Assembly (NCBI GenBank): GCA_020746835.1
Contig: JAGPNK010000010.1
Coordinates: forward strand, 1,726,181-1,790,180
DNA: 64,000 bases
DNA from: Stachybotrys elegans
Lineage: Eukaryota > Ascomycota > Sordariomycetes > Hypocreales > Stachybotryaceae
Direction of reading: 5' to 3'
Position 1 is the first letter of the stretch, and each line of letters opens with the position of its first letter. The translations under genes and the position numbers were made by a program. Shown in pieces: positions 1 through 12,600 of the stretch. The notes below the pieces were generated by a model. That model was not told where the DNA came from and made no database searches. It saw only the letters and a program-made list of their open reading frames with translations.

Positions 1-366
1 GCATCGTCTGGGCTCCTTACAACATGTCTTATGTCTGGCCCTCAGTGCCTATCGCCTACCTGTCGTGGATCTACCTCAAGTCTCGCTACCTAGGCTTGTG
101 GTCCAAGGTATGTACCAAGCCTTCGCGGATGCTGTCATTGACATTTACTAACTGTGATTCAGTACAACTTCGTCCTCTCCGCGGCTTGGTCCTGCGGCAT
201 TGCCATCGCCGGCATCCTCATCTTCTTCTGCCTCCAGTACCCCGAGGTCGAGTTCAACTGGTGGGGCAACACGCGTGCCGAGGTTGGATGCGAAGACGAG
301 CCATGCACGGCCAGGGTGCTTCCGCCTGGCGAATACTTCGGACCCAGGCTTGGTGAATTCCAATGA
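1..366 (+). CDS. OPT-family oligopeptide transporter, 3' end only
   Basis: C-terminal fragment of an integral membrane transporter; the gene starts before the window. The frame is open from base 3, runs to a donor at 108 (AAG|GTATGT), and resumes at 163 after a 55 nt intron with a TTTACTAAC branch-point region and CAG acceptor. It stops at 364-366 (TGA). The last exon encodes a hydrophobic helix (ILIFFCLQYPEVEF) followed by WWGN and a short hydrophilic tail. This is the typical end of fungal small-oligopeptide (OPT) transporters, where a final membrane helix is followed by a V-x-WWGN motif. The upstream exon carries the preceding hydrophobic and aromatic segment (VWPSVPIAYLSWIYL). Known role of the family: proton-coupled uptake of tetra- to hexapeptides, or of metal-chelate or glutathione-type peptides, at the plasma membrane. 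Substrate cannot be inferred from about 100 residues. Confidence 0.8.
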
Positions 367-1606
367 CGGCATTAAAGACATGATTGTGATTTATGTTTTG
401 GTTTCTCGGTTTCCTCGGGGTTAAAAGACTGGGGGCTTATATGCGATGGGACACTTTGTTTCTTGATTTTTTTTTTTTTCCTCATCAGAGGGCAAAGGTA
501 GCTTCACAACAGCCAGCCTTCCTCTTACCGGTGTCATGTCGTTACGGACTTGGGATAAGCCAGGAAAGGGTCTCGGGATATTGGACTTTGGCTTTCTAAG
601 CGGTTTTTGTTTTTCTGTACATGTTTCCTAGCTGATGTTGCTCTCTCCGCCTCTTGTCTTACTGCCGTTCCATCCTCAACCCACAAACAGGGAACGGCAA
701 GCTGGAATTTATATACCCCCCTTACACCAAAATTTCTCCCCTTCGCTATACAGCCATGCGCGCGGAAGGACACAGGATGCGACTGAAACAGGCAGGAAAG
801 CGTAGCATATCATATTTCATAATATACAAACGTCGACTCAACAGTCTTTCGCACTAGATGGCTAACGTGAATGCCGTGAATGCTGGTATCTAGGAAGACT
901 CAGGGTCATGTTATGTTTGAGACTACATGGTGACGTAGGTATATATAGAGCAGCTGCCGCGCGCGCCGGCTGCTCAAGAATAACATAATGCGCTTTTGTG
1001 TGTGTGTGCATAGGAGCGCAACGAGGAGCCAAGCTCTGAGCGGTTTCCTAGAGGAGCCCCCCCCCCCCCCCCCCCCCCCTTCTTTCTTCCCCCCTCCATC
1101 AAAAGTGGCAAGAAATAGGACAAAAACAGGGAATAAACCAGGTCCAAACCCGCTCCCCGCTGATAACCCAAAAAGGAAGAAGACAATAAGAATGATGATA
1201 TATGCATAAAAACGAAGAAGCGCAATATGGCCTGCCTGGGTAAAACTCTTTCCGTCAATGACTACTGACTTGGGTCCAGGGCGCTCACCCCTCCACCCCA
1301 CCCCGTCTTTTCAAGAACAAGGCGGTAGGAAGAAGGGGCAAGAAAGAAAGAAAGAAAGAAGCAAATTCCAAACTCGGCATAAATCCTCCAATGGTGGGAA
1401 AACGCCAATCATCAACGTAAAAGGACGCGGTAGGTGGTGGTAAATGGGGCTGGTAGATGGCATGAGCACGTGGGGAAGGTAGAGAGAACTCGCTGGTTGT
1501 GTGGCATGACATGGCGGTCGTGTTATACATGGGTCTGGTCGTAGAAAATGTCTAAAAGGGGGTGGGAAAGAGGAAAGACGAGAAGAGGTTGTATTGGTTG
1601 ATCATT
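367..1606. other. Intergenic, 3'-to-3' between the OPT and NRPS-like genes
   Basis: About 1.2 kb between two converging stop codons. I see no supported gene. It holds a T run (470-479), a 23-base C run (1057-1079), and an AAAG microsatellite near 1340-1362. Presumably it contains the 3' UTRs of both neighbours. Confidence 0.7.
1057..1079. repeat. Poly-C homopolymer, 23 bases
   Basis: Uninterrupted run of C on the plus strand in the intergene. It could be real or an assembly-length artefact; homopolymers this long are hard to size. Shorter C or G runs occur at about 12087-12104, 21337-21345 and 35690-35702. Confidence 0.9.
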
Positions 1607-4600
1607 TTAGTGAAAGGGCGTGCGCATTGGAGATACAGGGATAGGGCTGTCGTTGCCAGAAGCAGCGGCGGCGGCAGCAGCGGCAGCCATGACGGCACGG
1701 CGTTCGTCCATGTTGAGGGTATGGTTGGGCACGCTGCCAAAGGTCGTGAGGGGGCTGATAGATTCCATGTCCAAACGATGACTGGGTCCCATCTCGACGG
1801 GTGCTGTGGGTGGACGAGCCTTGTCGTGGTCGTTTGACCGGCGGTGGCTTGACGCGCGGTCACTGGAGCCACGATGGTCGTCTACTGGCTCGTATTCCTC
1901 GTGGAGTTCTCGAATCGTATCCTTACGTGTGGACTGGTGCTCCGGGGTGGATGGCGATACTACGTCGCGGTTGGAGTTCACCCTGAGCCGCATCCAGTCG
2001 CTAGCTTTGTTGTGGAAGTCCCGGACACTTGTGCGGCTCTCCTGATGGCGCAGGCCGCGCCGGATGCTGCGCCAAGGACCTATGGTCGGAGCCCAGATAC
2101 CGGAGCTGGTGGATAAAGAGTTGGTGAAGCGTCGCGAGGGTGACTGCAATGCGCCCGCCGAGAACATCTTGGTCGCGAGAAACTCATGCTGCGATGCCAT
2201 GTTGGGATGCTCGATTATATCTTCAGGGATGATCTTGACCTTCTCAAGCCCCTTGAGCTTCAGCTTGGGGATCTCGCGATTGAAGTAGTCAGCAAAGAAA
2301 TATGCAGTCAGGAGAGAACCCCAGAGATCGTAGAAGTTAGCTCGCTCGACTTGTGCTTCCGGCACCCCCAGAGCTAGGGGATTCAGGATCTCGGTCCAAG
2401 CCGACTGCACAAGATTCTGCACAGCAGCCCGTTGATCAGCCGTCAGCATTTGCACGACGGGTGACTTTTCATCCTCGGTGAGTCGCCGTTGCAGTGGTAT
2501 CTGCGGCGTTGTGCGCTCAATGTCGGCAGCCGAGGGAAGCATGGGCTTGTACTGGGAATCGAGGCCAGTCATAGTCTCCAAGGTACCGAGGAGTAGCTTC
2601 ATGGCGTTTCGTGCGAGCTCTGTCGATACCCGGCTCTCGGGGTACGTGATGGTGATGTCTACCTTGCTAGGGCCGTTCAAGGTCGAGCACACGTACAAGT
2701 CAGGTATGTCCTTGGCCATTGGTGCAATGAGCTTGTACGTAAATGTCGTGTCGCCCATGTTGAGCGTCGTTGTGCCGTCCATTGGAGCCTGGAATCTATG
2801 GTGTACCAAGGAGCTGAATCTCGTCCAGTACGCCCAGTTGGTGCATTGCTGGACGAGCTCCAGGAAACCTGCCGACTCAAACGGTCGGCTGTAGATCCGT
2901 TGCTCCTGGAGAAACTGCATCAAGTCTATCGGCCTACTGTTCTTGGGCGGGAAGCCGACGCGCACGGGAATCGTATTGGCCAAGGGGCCGACCAACGAAG
3001 TGACATCGATGGTTTCGGGAAGAGCAATATTGTAGCCATGGATGAGCTCGCCGAAAATCACATCGCTAGTTCCGGAAAGGATGGCCAGAACAGTGGCCCA
3101 AGAAGCTTTGAGGATAGTATCGAACCCGATGCCGTCAACAGGTTTGATCTTGACACACTCGTATATCGTCTTGGTCTCTAGAACGGGACCACAAGGCTTT
3201 GAATGTGGTGTGATTTGCGTCATCTTGGCGACGCCCGTGAGCTGTTCTTTCCAATACTCCATTCCATCCCTGAAGTTGATGGCATGTGCTGTTCTCATGT
3301 AATCGAAGAAGTTAGACTTTGGCTGAACACTATTCCTGTCATCATAAAGCGAAATCAGGTCTTGTACCAAGAGAGATACTGAAGCCTCGTCAACCTGCGC
3401 TGAACTGACGCGCAGAATTAGGATAGCTTGGTAGGGCGCTTCGACAAGGGTGAACTTGGTAGCAGGTTCGTTCAACTTGAGTTCCAGCTGCTCCTGATCT
3501 TGCTGAATCACTTCCTGGCATGTAAAATCCAGCCGAGTGAGGGCGCAGCTCTTGCGCTGGAAGGTTGGCTTGAAGGAATCGATAAGGATCTGGTACACGC
3601 GGCGATCATGAACCGCAAAGGCAGTACGAAGAATCGGATGCAGCTTGGTGAGGGCGTTGCAGGCACCCTCGAGCCGTCCGGGCTTGATCGGCCCGTTGAA
3701 CCGCAAGACCAGGTTCTGTATATCGCCCCTAGTCTTGTACAAGCCGAGTTCCAGACTGCGCACCTGCCAGGCGGAGGCCTCCGTCACGTCGAGGATATCG
3801 TGCCAATGAACCGTTAGCTGGGGGCTCAATATATCCTTGATGAACCTGTCGTCAAAACCAGTCACTCTAGTGGGGAGGTTCTTAAGTTCTGAGGCTCCTC
3901 GCGAATTGTTGAATGACGAGTCGGCAGCTGCAATGGCTTGGCACACCTCGGTAAGCGTCATGGCACTGAGAATATCTCGGAGCGAGACAATGAACCCAAA
4001 CTGCCTACAAGCCACGACCATTTTGATGGCGAGATACTTGTCCCCCCCTACGCTCAGAAAGCTGTCGCTGCCTTTTATGTCAATGGGCGTCTTTCCGAGG
4101 GTCTGCGCCCATATTCGCCTCATCATTTCCTCGCCTTGTGTTAGAGGCAAAGGCTTCTCGGCACGCAGTACTTCGGCGGGGTTGGAGACTGTGGATAGGT
4201 CCATGAGCTGCGCGTGACTCAGGTTTGCCAATGTCTTCTGCAGTTTCCGCTTGTTAACCTTGAGAGAGGTCGAGATGGGGAAGTGTTTGAGTGGCACGAA
4301 TGCAGTGGGGATATGGTGCATGGGAACTCGCTTGGAGGGTTCGCGAATGTTGGCCATGGTTGCCTCCACCATCTTCTTGTGCCGAAAAGCCACCTCTTTC
4401 ATGCTAACTTCGAGTTTATCAAGAGATGTCGGCCCTTGAAAGACCTGCTCCCCAAGCTCCAGGTACGCGACGAGGACTTGAATCGAGTCGCTTGTTGTGA
4501 TCATGTCCACAGCGACATCAATCTTTGGGCCAATGCACCGGCGAATGCACTGCTCTACAGCCGTCACGAAGACGGGCAGGCCACCTATCACAATCTCATC

Positions 4601-7600
4601 CCGCATGCTGGAGATGAACTGTATGTTTCCATCGTCAAGATAGCGAACACGGTGCCCTGTCTTGAGGTACCGACCTCTAGGCTTCTCGGCTCCCTGGTCG
4701 TTGCTGGACACTGCCATGGTCGGATGGCCTGGATAGAACTTGTGAGGTGTAATGACAGGGCTGTCAATGCCCAGCTCTCCCATTGCTCCAACGGGCATCA
4801 ATTTCTTGGGGTCGTCTGGATTGAGAATCCAGAATCGACCGAGCAGCGGCGGTGGAATGATGCTGGACATGTTGGAGTAGGAGATGTCTGTGACCGAGAT
4901 GCCCAGAGGACACACATCAGGTGCACCATACGCAAGCAGAATGGTACGGTTCTCCATCCATGGTCCATAGGTATCTTGGTCTAGACTTCGTGTGCGGAAA
5001 CAGAGCGTGCGCAAGGCCGGCACCGTCGACGGCACAATCCTGCGGGCGAGGACCGATGTCATGTAGGACCAAGTCACCTGCATCTGAGCCATGGATGCAG
5101 CGAGCTCAGGTATCTTCTCCTCCTCGTGGGGAATGCACACGCAGCCGCCCTGGTACATGGTTCCCAAGGTTTCTACCAATGCAATGTCACCACTGCAGGC
5201 AGAAAGCTGAAATACGCGACTGGTATCTTGTATCCCGAGTGCCCGTCCCTGAGCAGCAAAGGCCGAGCATAACGACTTGTGGGTGAAGAATATGCTTCTA
5301 GCATTTCCTGTTTTTGACTTGCTAGGTGTGAAGAAGACGCATGCCGCATGGTCTGGCGTCGGCTCTGTTGCAATGGCGGTCCCTTGTGGAGGAAGGGGAG
5401 ATAGGAAGATGTCGTTCAAAATGTCCGGGCCAATTATGACAGCGCTTGCACCTGCCCAGGCTGCCGTCTCGCTCGCAATGATAATGGAGGGGTTGAGATG
5501 GCGCATGCTTGATTCAACGATGGATGTATCTTGATGGTCAAGACTGATGAAACATCCGCCTGCCTCCAGGATGGATAGCATGACGACGGGCAGCCATTTG
5601 CTCTTCTCCAGAGCAATAGGAACAGTATAACCGGGTTTCACTCCGACGTTTACCAGATACTTGGATAGCCGGGTGACAAATGTGTCCAGCTGCCGGTAGG
5701 TCATGTTGCCGTCCCATGCACAGATTGCCTGAGCATCTGGGCGCGATGCGACATGTCTGAATATTTGTTTATGTAGACAGGCCGTTACCTCCTCACCCCG
5801 AAGCGTCGATTCTAAATCTCGGACTACCAGCTGCGCATAGTCGCGATCGGTAAATAGGCTTAGCGAGGATATTGTTTGACGGTCATCCGAATAGAGGACG
5901 GCTTTCAATGCTTGCTCAAAAGTGCCGATGATGTTGTAGGCTTGTGTTGCCGTGAGATGACGGTAGCTGAGGTTCACATGCAGCTGATCGCCGGTGAAGG
6001 TGGTTGAGAGAGATATTTTGCATTCCGACGATCGAGCAGCGGTGATGAGGACGGGGACGAAGCCGCCTTTTGGTGTGTCTTTCTCCGGCTGCTCTTCGTC
6101 CATGAAGGAGATGCACGTATTGAATAGGTCGTCGCCCTTGAGATTTAAAGCATGCTGTACATCCATGACTGTGAGGTATTGGGGTCCAATGTTGGCACTG
6201 AACTCTGCCAAGCTCTGCAAACAATCATGGACCGACTGGTCAGGGGACAGATCGACATAGCAAGGAAGGACCGGTGCAAAGCAGCCAACCGCCGCGTCCA
6301 TGGCCGGTGACAGGTCTTCGTCGCGTCCCGCGAGTAGGAAGCCGAATGTAACACGGTCCATGCCTACAAAGGCACGCAAGACCAACGCCCAGGCCAGACG
6401 AATCGCAATGGACGGTTCTACCTGTCGACTCCTGCTGCGACTGTAAAGCTCCGTCCGAGTGACTTCAAGCTGAAAGGATCGTGATTGAAGATTCTCCGGG
6501 CACTGAAGTGTCATGGACGGAAACGTGCAGGGTCTCGCATGCAGCAAGACTTGCTTCCAAGCCTCCAGGTCGGCCGTCTTGTCCTGCCGGTTGATATGTC
6601 CAAGGTATCTAGGATTCAGCGTCTTGTCGATGATGATGGGCTCGCCCATGTACATTTGCCTCAGTTGTCCGATGAGATTGCGTATGCTAATGGGCTATAG
6701 ACGAGGGTCAGTAAGAGCCAGCCGGGGTTTGGGGGTGCAACAAGACTTTGAATCCTTTACTTACATCACATATTGCTTGGCTGGCATCGAGCCTCACAAA
6801 TGTTCTCTTGTCCACTGTACAGACAGACAGCCTATGTCGTGGCTGCCCGGGAACGGTCCTCATCGGCGGCAACGCGGCCAAGGTCTCGTCGGGCTTGGCA
6901 GAGTCGAGAAACAGCATCGGAGCTGATATCCTCTTCAGCACAACCTGATCAAACAGGCCGTTCTCGGAAACACTGTCAATGAAGACACTGCGCAACGTTG
7001 GGTGCATGGCGCAAAGTTTCTCCCATGATGAACAAAGACGTGCCTGGTCAAGGCCTCGCACGTCATGAGGTGTCGTGAGCTCGTAAATACTCTGCACATG
7101 ATAACAATCCATATCTTGACTCTGAGCAATGAGGATTTCTTGCTGTATAGGGCTAACGGGGTAGACCGTCTCTATATCGTCCACGCTGTCGAGGGCGAGC
7201 TGGGAGAGACGTTCCACCGTCAGCTTGGTCATGCCCTGATACGAAGCCTTGAGAAGAGGCATGTCGGCCAGAGTAAGCTCAGGCTCCATGGTGCCGAGCC
7301 TGGAAATTCCGTCCATGATAGCCTGCTCGAAATTGCGTATCCAGTTGGCAATGCGATCTTGGTGCTGAGATTTCTTATTAAACAAGACCTCGACACGGGC
7401 ACCTATGTCGTCGTCGATGACGACGGATACCTCAAAGAGTGCAATACGGCCAACCCTAGGGCCAATGTCCGACATGAGCGAGGCATCGTCCCCACCAGGC
7501 GCAGCGATCGGCTCGAGCACCCCTCCCTTGCGATGAATATTTTGCAAGTTGTCCACGCAGTTGAACATGACCTCGACAGGGATGAGCGCCAGGGGGCATC

Positions 7601-9661
7601 CGAAGGAGAGAACTCCGCGGTGAAGAAAGGGATACCCTTGCGCGGGATAGCTCGGCGAGTATCCTTGACCATCTTGAGGACCTGTATGAAGTCATTGGTC
7701 TCATCGGTGGCGATCGCGACGGGACATAATGAGGTAAACCAGCCGACCGTCGCGTTGATATTCACGTCTGGATCGACGGCGTCACGGCCATGCTCCTGCT
7801 TCCATATCGTAGGCAAAGTCCTATCTGGAAACGTGAGACGAAATGAGTGGAGTAAACCTGCAATCATCATGTCGGCAGCGTCGGCTCGGAGCACACTGGC
7901 GCAGGCGGTGTGCATGTTATGAGTGATATCAGCATCCAAGGTAAACCTCAGCGTCTTCCCAACGTCGCCGTAGCAGTTGCCATGGTTCTGCCTCAGGTCC
8001 CAGTACGCGAAGTTGGCTGGTGTGATTGTGAATGGTAGTGCCGGCTCGTTTGGCTTCCGTTGGCTGACCATGTGGTTCTGGTATTCTATCCAATGGGGAA
8101 AGGGCATCGAGTTAGGTGCCGGCACCGAGCGATGCTGGAGAATGTCGTCCAGATCGTGTACAATGATGCGCCAGGACGGTAGATCGACGATTAAATGGTG
8201 GGCGACGAGGTGCAGCAGCTGTTGGTCGTCGCTCCGGCGTATGTGGTCGACCGAGAAGACAGGTCCATCCAGTGCATTGATGGACGCTTGCGCCTGCTCC
8301 ATAATGGCCAAGACGTCTTCATCCGACTGGACAACGCCATGGCTGAATCTGTAGGAGCTGCGGCCCTCGGGAGCGATGATCTGCGCCCAGCCCTCGGGGG
8401 TGAGGTAGAATCGAGCGCGGAGCATGGAGTGGCGATCTGACAAGGCCTCGACGGCAGCCTCAACATCAGCAAGAGAGATGTCTGTGCTGCGGACCTGAAG
8501 CAGGATGCTTTGGCCAAAGCGATATTCGGGCTCGGAGACGATGGTGGGGTCTTTTCGACGGCTCACCGAGGTGCGGAAGTAGAGATGCTGCATGGGGGAG
8601 AGAGCGAAGAACTCGGAGTCGTTGGACGTGAGCGTATTGTGGGCGCCGAGGGTGCCCGCCTCGTCCTCGTTCCAGACTGTGGACAGGTATTCGGGCCAGG
8701 AGGGCTGTTTTGTGCGCTGCGAGGTGTCGTCGTTGCTATCTGCATCGTTGTGGTTGCCACCGACAGTGGAATGGCTATGGCGGTGATGCTGCCAGGCCAT
8801 GATGCGCTGCTCCGTCTGCCGGTCCATGTTCTCAACCCAGGTCTGCAAAGTCGCGCTGTCAGGGGCTCCGTCCATGCCCATGGGCATGCACTGCAGGATG
8901 ATCCAGATGCTCGGTCGCGGCGTGTCGGGTCCCCACTCCTGCACTGCGGCACGGAGTGACTCGATCTGATCCCGACAGCTCTCGTCCTCATGATCAGAGC
9001 TTGGGGGCAGCACTGTGCCCCTCGAATCCGTAGGGGATGGATCAGCATAGGAGACAAAGGCAATGAGGTGCTCGTAAAAAGGCCCGGCAGAAGGTGTTAC
9101 CAAGCATGCACTGTTTGCTCGAGAGGTGGAGAGGAGGAGCGATTCGAGCTCCGAGTGGCTGTTGTCGCGAACGGCAATGTTGAAGTCGGTGCTTGCACTG
9201 GAGGGTGTGTGGGCTTCGAAGCTGGCGACGGAGCTGCCCTCGGAGCTGACCTCGCGCTTGTTGAGCTCAGCGTGGGCTGCGCTGTTGTCGTCGTCATCTC
9301 GGCTGTCATCGTCTGGGTTGCTGCTGGCGGAGGAGAGGCGGAGGAGGGCGGGTGGAGGTGCGCGGGAAGACGGCTTCTTTCGACGTGAGCTAAGTCGGCG
9401 ACGGGATGAGGGCGCATCGGCAGGCCCGTCGCGCGACGTCGAAGGGCGTGTCCGACGAGATTCGGTGGAGGGGCGTAATGGGATGGCGACAGGCTGGACG
9501 GCCTCGGACTGGTCCTCGTCGCCTCCCAAATCCAGCCACGAGTTGGGGTCGCGCGGTACGCTCAAGGTCCTGGCAATGGACAAGACGGATTCGTCGGGAT
9601 CATCGAGGCCGGAAAAGTCGGGAGGGGACGTAGGTCTCGACCGTGACCGTTGTCCCTCCAT
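1607..9661 (-). CDS. NRPS-like megaprotein with degenerate E-C-A-T-C-T domains and an apparent frameshift
   Basis: About 2,660 residues. Model: ATG at 9661 (GCC ATG GAG; reading further upstream gives only a TTG), coding to about 7597, a 1-nt frame change at the G5 run 7592-7596, coding to 6765, a 70 nt intron 6764-6695 (GTAAGT..TATAG), then an exon to the TAA at 1607. Approximate domains: 1-350 low-complexity Ser/Arg/Asp-rich; 350-800 epimerisation/condensation-like (HHLIVDLPSW, GWFTSLCPV); 820-1270 condensation; 1276-1790 adenylation (TYRQL, GELGI, YLKTG, LKVNKRKL); 1830-1900 carrier; 1930-2370 condensation; 2390-2480 terminal carrier-like (DLWGSLL); then a charged tail with an Ala9 run. 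Key residues are replaced: A3 core reads PSKSKTGNARS instead of a Gly/Ser/Thr-rich P-loop; TGD is TGH; the carrier has GGDK where the phosphopantetheine Ser should be; C motifs read SQAICDP and SSAQVDE instead of SHAxxDG. So it is NRPS-derived and probably cannot make peptide by the normal route. A decayed gene is the alternative. Confidence 0.75.
7592..7596 (-). other. Apparent 1-nt frameshift in a five-base homopolymer in the NRPS-like gene
   Basis: On the minus strand the frame that encodes RKGIPFFTAEFSPSDAP turns into Ser/Arg-rich nonsense just after GCCCCC. The frame that continues the domain (LALIPVEVMFNCVDN) is entered if one C were added to the C5 run. No intron of usable length with GT..AG ends gives the same join: the only in-phase pair I found is 23 nt. 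Either a base is missing in the assembly, or the gene carries a real frameshift. Confidence 0.65.
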
Positions 9662-12600
9662 GGCGGGAGCCAGGTGAGGAGGCAATGAGCAGGGGAGGCC
9701 CAGTAGCAGGTCCCACGAGAGACGAGACTATAGCGTCGTTGGCATCTAAGATGGATTGAAATGGGGACGCGGATATAGGAGGGCGCCGTGGGAGGTTTTG
9801 CAGAATAGGCGTGGGCGCGACAGTGAGCGCAGGCAGCGATGGCGAGGGCGGAGAAATGGGGGTGATGCTGTATGTATGCTGAGGCTGGGGCTGGGGTGGG
9901 TGGATTGGAGCGCTGATGCTGATGGTGAGGGCTCACGATGGGGGCAGGCAAGCCGAGGCCCGGACGTGCAAGGTGAGCTGAGGAGGAGAGAAGCCCAGGC
10001 GGGTCACATCATCATGGATCGGTGGGACGGAGGGCGGGCTTTGTGGTGTCGGCGTTGCTTTTGACACGAGCGATGGGCAAGACGAAGGCGGCCGAGATGA
10101 TGGAATTAGCAGCAGGTGTCGCGGAGGTGGTGAAATTCGTCGTCATGGAGGAGGCCGGCTGGCGGGGGTGCGAAACCAGGCACGTCGATATTCCGCTTCT
10201 AAAAACACACAAGGCAAGGCCAGGGTTGTCAGTAGGGTTCGATGCATGCAGATGCAGTAGAGGGAAATAAGGCCAAAAGTGAAGAAGAACAAGACTGGGC
10301 TCGCAGGTAGGCCCGGGAGCAGAAACAAGCTGTTTTTTTTTTGTTGTTTTTTTCGGGAGCTGCGATTGAAACCAACGTACCAACTTGGCGAAAGCAAAGG
10401 CGAGCCAGGATACAGGAGACAAAAGTAGAAGCGGGAAGCAATCGTGGTGGAGAAGGGAAAACGATTTGAGACGGGTCGCTGAAACCAGAGGGCTCCAAGA
10501 CGGGAAGCTGGGCTGGGCCGGGCTGGTTCGTGGGAGACGGTAAGCCGAGTTGAGCCAGCCGAAGGATGCTATTATGGTCGAACGGACGAGGGCGTGGCGG
10601 AATGCCGCGATGGTGAGGTGTTGCGATGGGAGCGCGCTCAGAGGGATATTATTAGGAGGTGGAGGTGGAGGTGGAGGTTGAAGTTTGGCGATATGGAGGT
10701 CGGTAGTGGTTGTGGTTGTGGTGGTTTGTGGGAAGGTGAGGTGGATGACGCCGGCAACTACCTCTCTAGTGCCTACACTAAGGCGTGCTAAGACTGCTCA
10801 TGGACATTAATCTTACGGCGCACCTATTACTCGCAAGCCACTACGCTGCCAACTTAGAGCTACCTATCCGTACCTCCTGTAAGGTGTGCCTTGAGATGAA
10901 GAAGAAGAAAATTGCCAGGCGGTATAAGAACGGTTGATACTGCCTGGAGCGGCAAGGATACAGGGATGGGCTGGGGCGGCGATTGGCCAACAAACTCTGG
11001 GCTTGGTCGATGCCAGGACGCAGGCACCCTACCTACCTACCTACCTATTCGGCGTGGCAGCCCTAGATACTGGTAGGGACTTTGGGCAACGTCGACTCGG
11101 TGTCGCATTTCCAGCGTCACTGTTGTCCCGTGCCAAGAAACGTACGGCCATGGTTGGTTGTTGAAGCGAATCACCTGCAACTTCCAATCTGTAATATGTA
11201 ATCTGTAATCTTGAATCTGGCAAGGCGCTAGAGAAAGGTCCCTGTAGGCCCTGGACTTAGCGGGGTGAGGGGAAGCATGAGCCTCCACCGACACTAAATA
11301 GTGACATGGAAGCCTCGTACCAGAAGCCCTCATTGCCATGAGAAGCAACAAACGCCAATCCGTGAAAAAAAGCGACGGCCCAGTTGCATGAAATATGTAC
11401 GATTGATGGCTCCTCGTTTTCAAGCCCATCCCCCAGCATGCAGGTGCCCTGGGAGCCTCTGTCCATGCGGCTTACGTAAGGCCACGTACTGGCCAGTCCC
11501 TTCCTCTTATCCCATCCATCCCCTGCTGATTTACGCCATCCTCCGTTTCCCTTTCGCATTACGACAGCCAGCCCGATGCTCGTTATCACTTACACGAGCT
11601 TCTCCCCGAGGACTTGTCGCCTCCCTGCATACTTAGCTCGTGTCCGCTTGACTCATCCATCGCATCGTACAAGCACCGGTTGATTGGCGGTTTGCTAGGT
11701 TGGGATGATTTCCTGCAGATCTTCCTTCCGATCCACCTTGTCGCCATTTGGCCAGACCAAGGATTCCCCCATCCAGCACCTACAGGCATCCGGGCTGCCA
11801 GGTACGGCATCTGAGGGCACCAAAACGCTACCGGGCCAAATATAACATCATGCCAACCAAGCAGGTAGGCGACTCTTGCCATCTTGACCTCCGATTGACA
11901 CCGCATCCAGGCAACTTTCTCTGCGCTGTCTGTCGCTTCTATTCGAGTCGAAACGCCTGCAGCGGGAAGCCTGCCCGCCAGCCTCCTTCGTCTCGTCCTT
12001 GTGCCTCGCCTGAACCATCGGTCCGACTGGGGAAGCCACATCCATCATTCTTCGCTTCCTTGGCCGAGCAGCCCTCGACAACGCGACCCCCCCCCCCCCC
12101 CCCTTTTAGCTCCCGTCCCTGCCCTCCCTCACTAGCCCAATCTCGGAAGCGAGCGACTCTACAAGTGTTTGCGCTCCGTGGCTGGCAGGCCTGGTCCTTC
12201 AACTCCAGCTAAACCCTGTCTGACCTGCCCCTAGGATCGCCATATTGACATGAATCTGGGCTTTGACCTCCTGTAAGATCTTGGCAACGGAGCAACACCT
12301 CGAAAATCACCACGGCCGTGGGCGACTTAATTACGAATAGGCGCACCCACCCGTCGCGACTCCGCCAAGCCTGGCCCTCCCCGTCGATAGTTGGCTGCCT
12401 GCCGCGTGTCACCTGCAACGCACATCGTCTTCGATACTCGAGCCAGTCGACTCACCGCATCTGGGGTACAATGCCGAATGCCCCTCCCTTCTCCCGTCTT
12501 GCCTTCTCATCCGCCGCCCCACTGTTCATCGCAAGACCAACGTCCCGATTCTACCCCTAGCAGCCGCGTGGTTGAGTCTCAGATATCTTTCTACGTCTCT

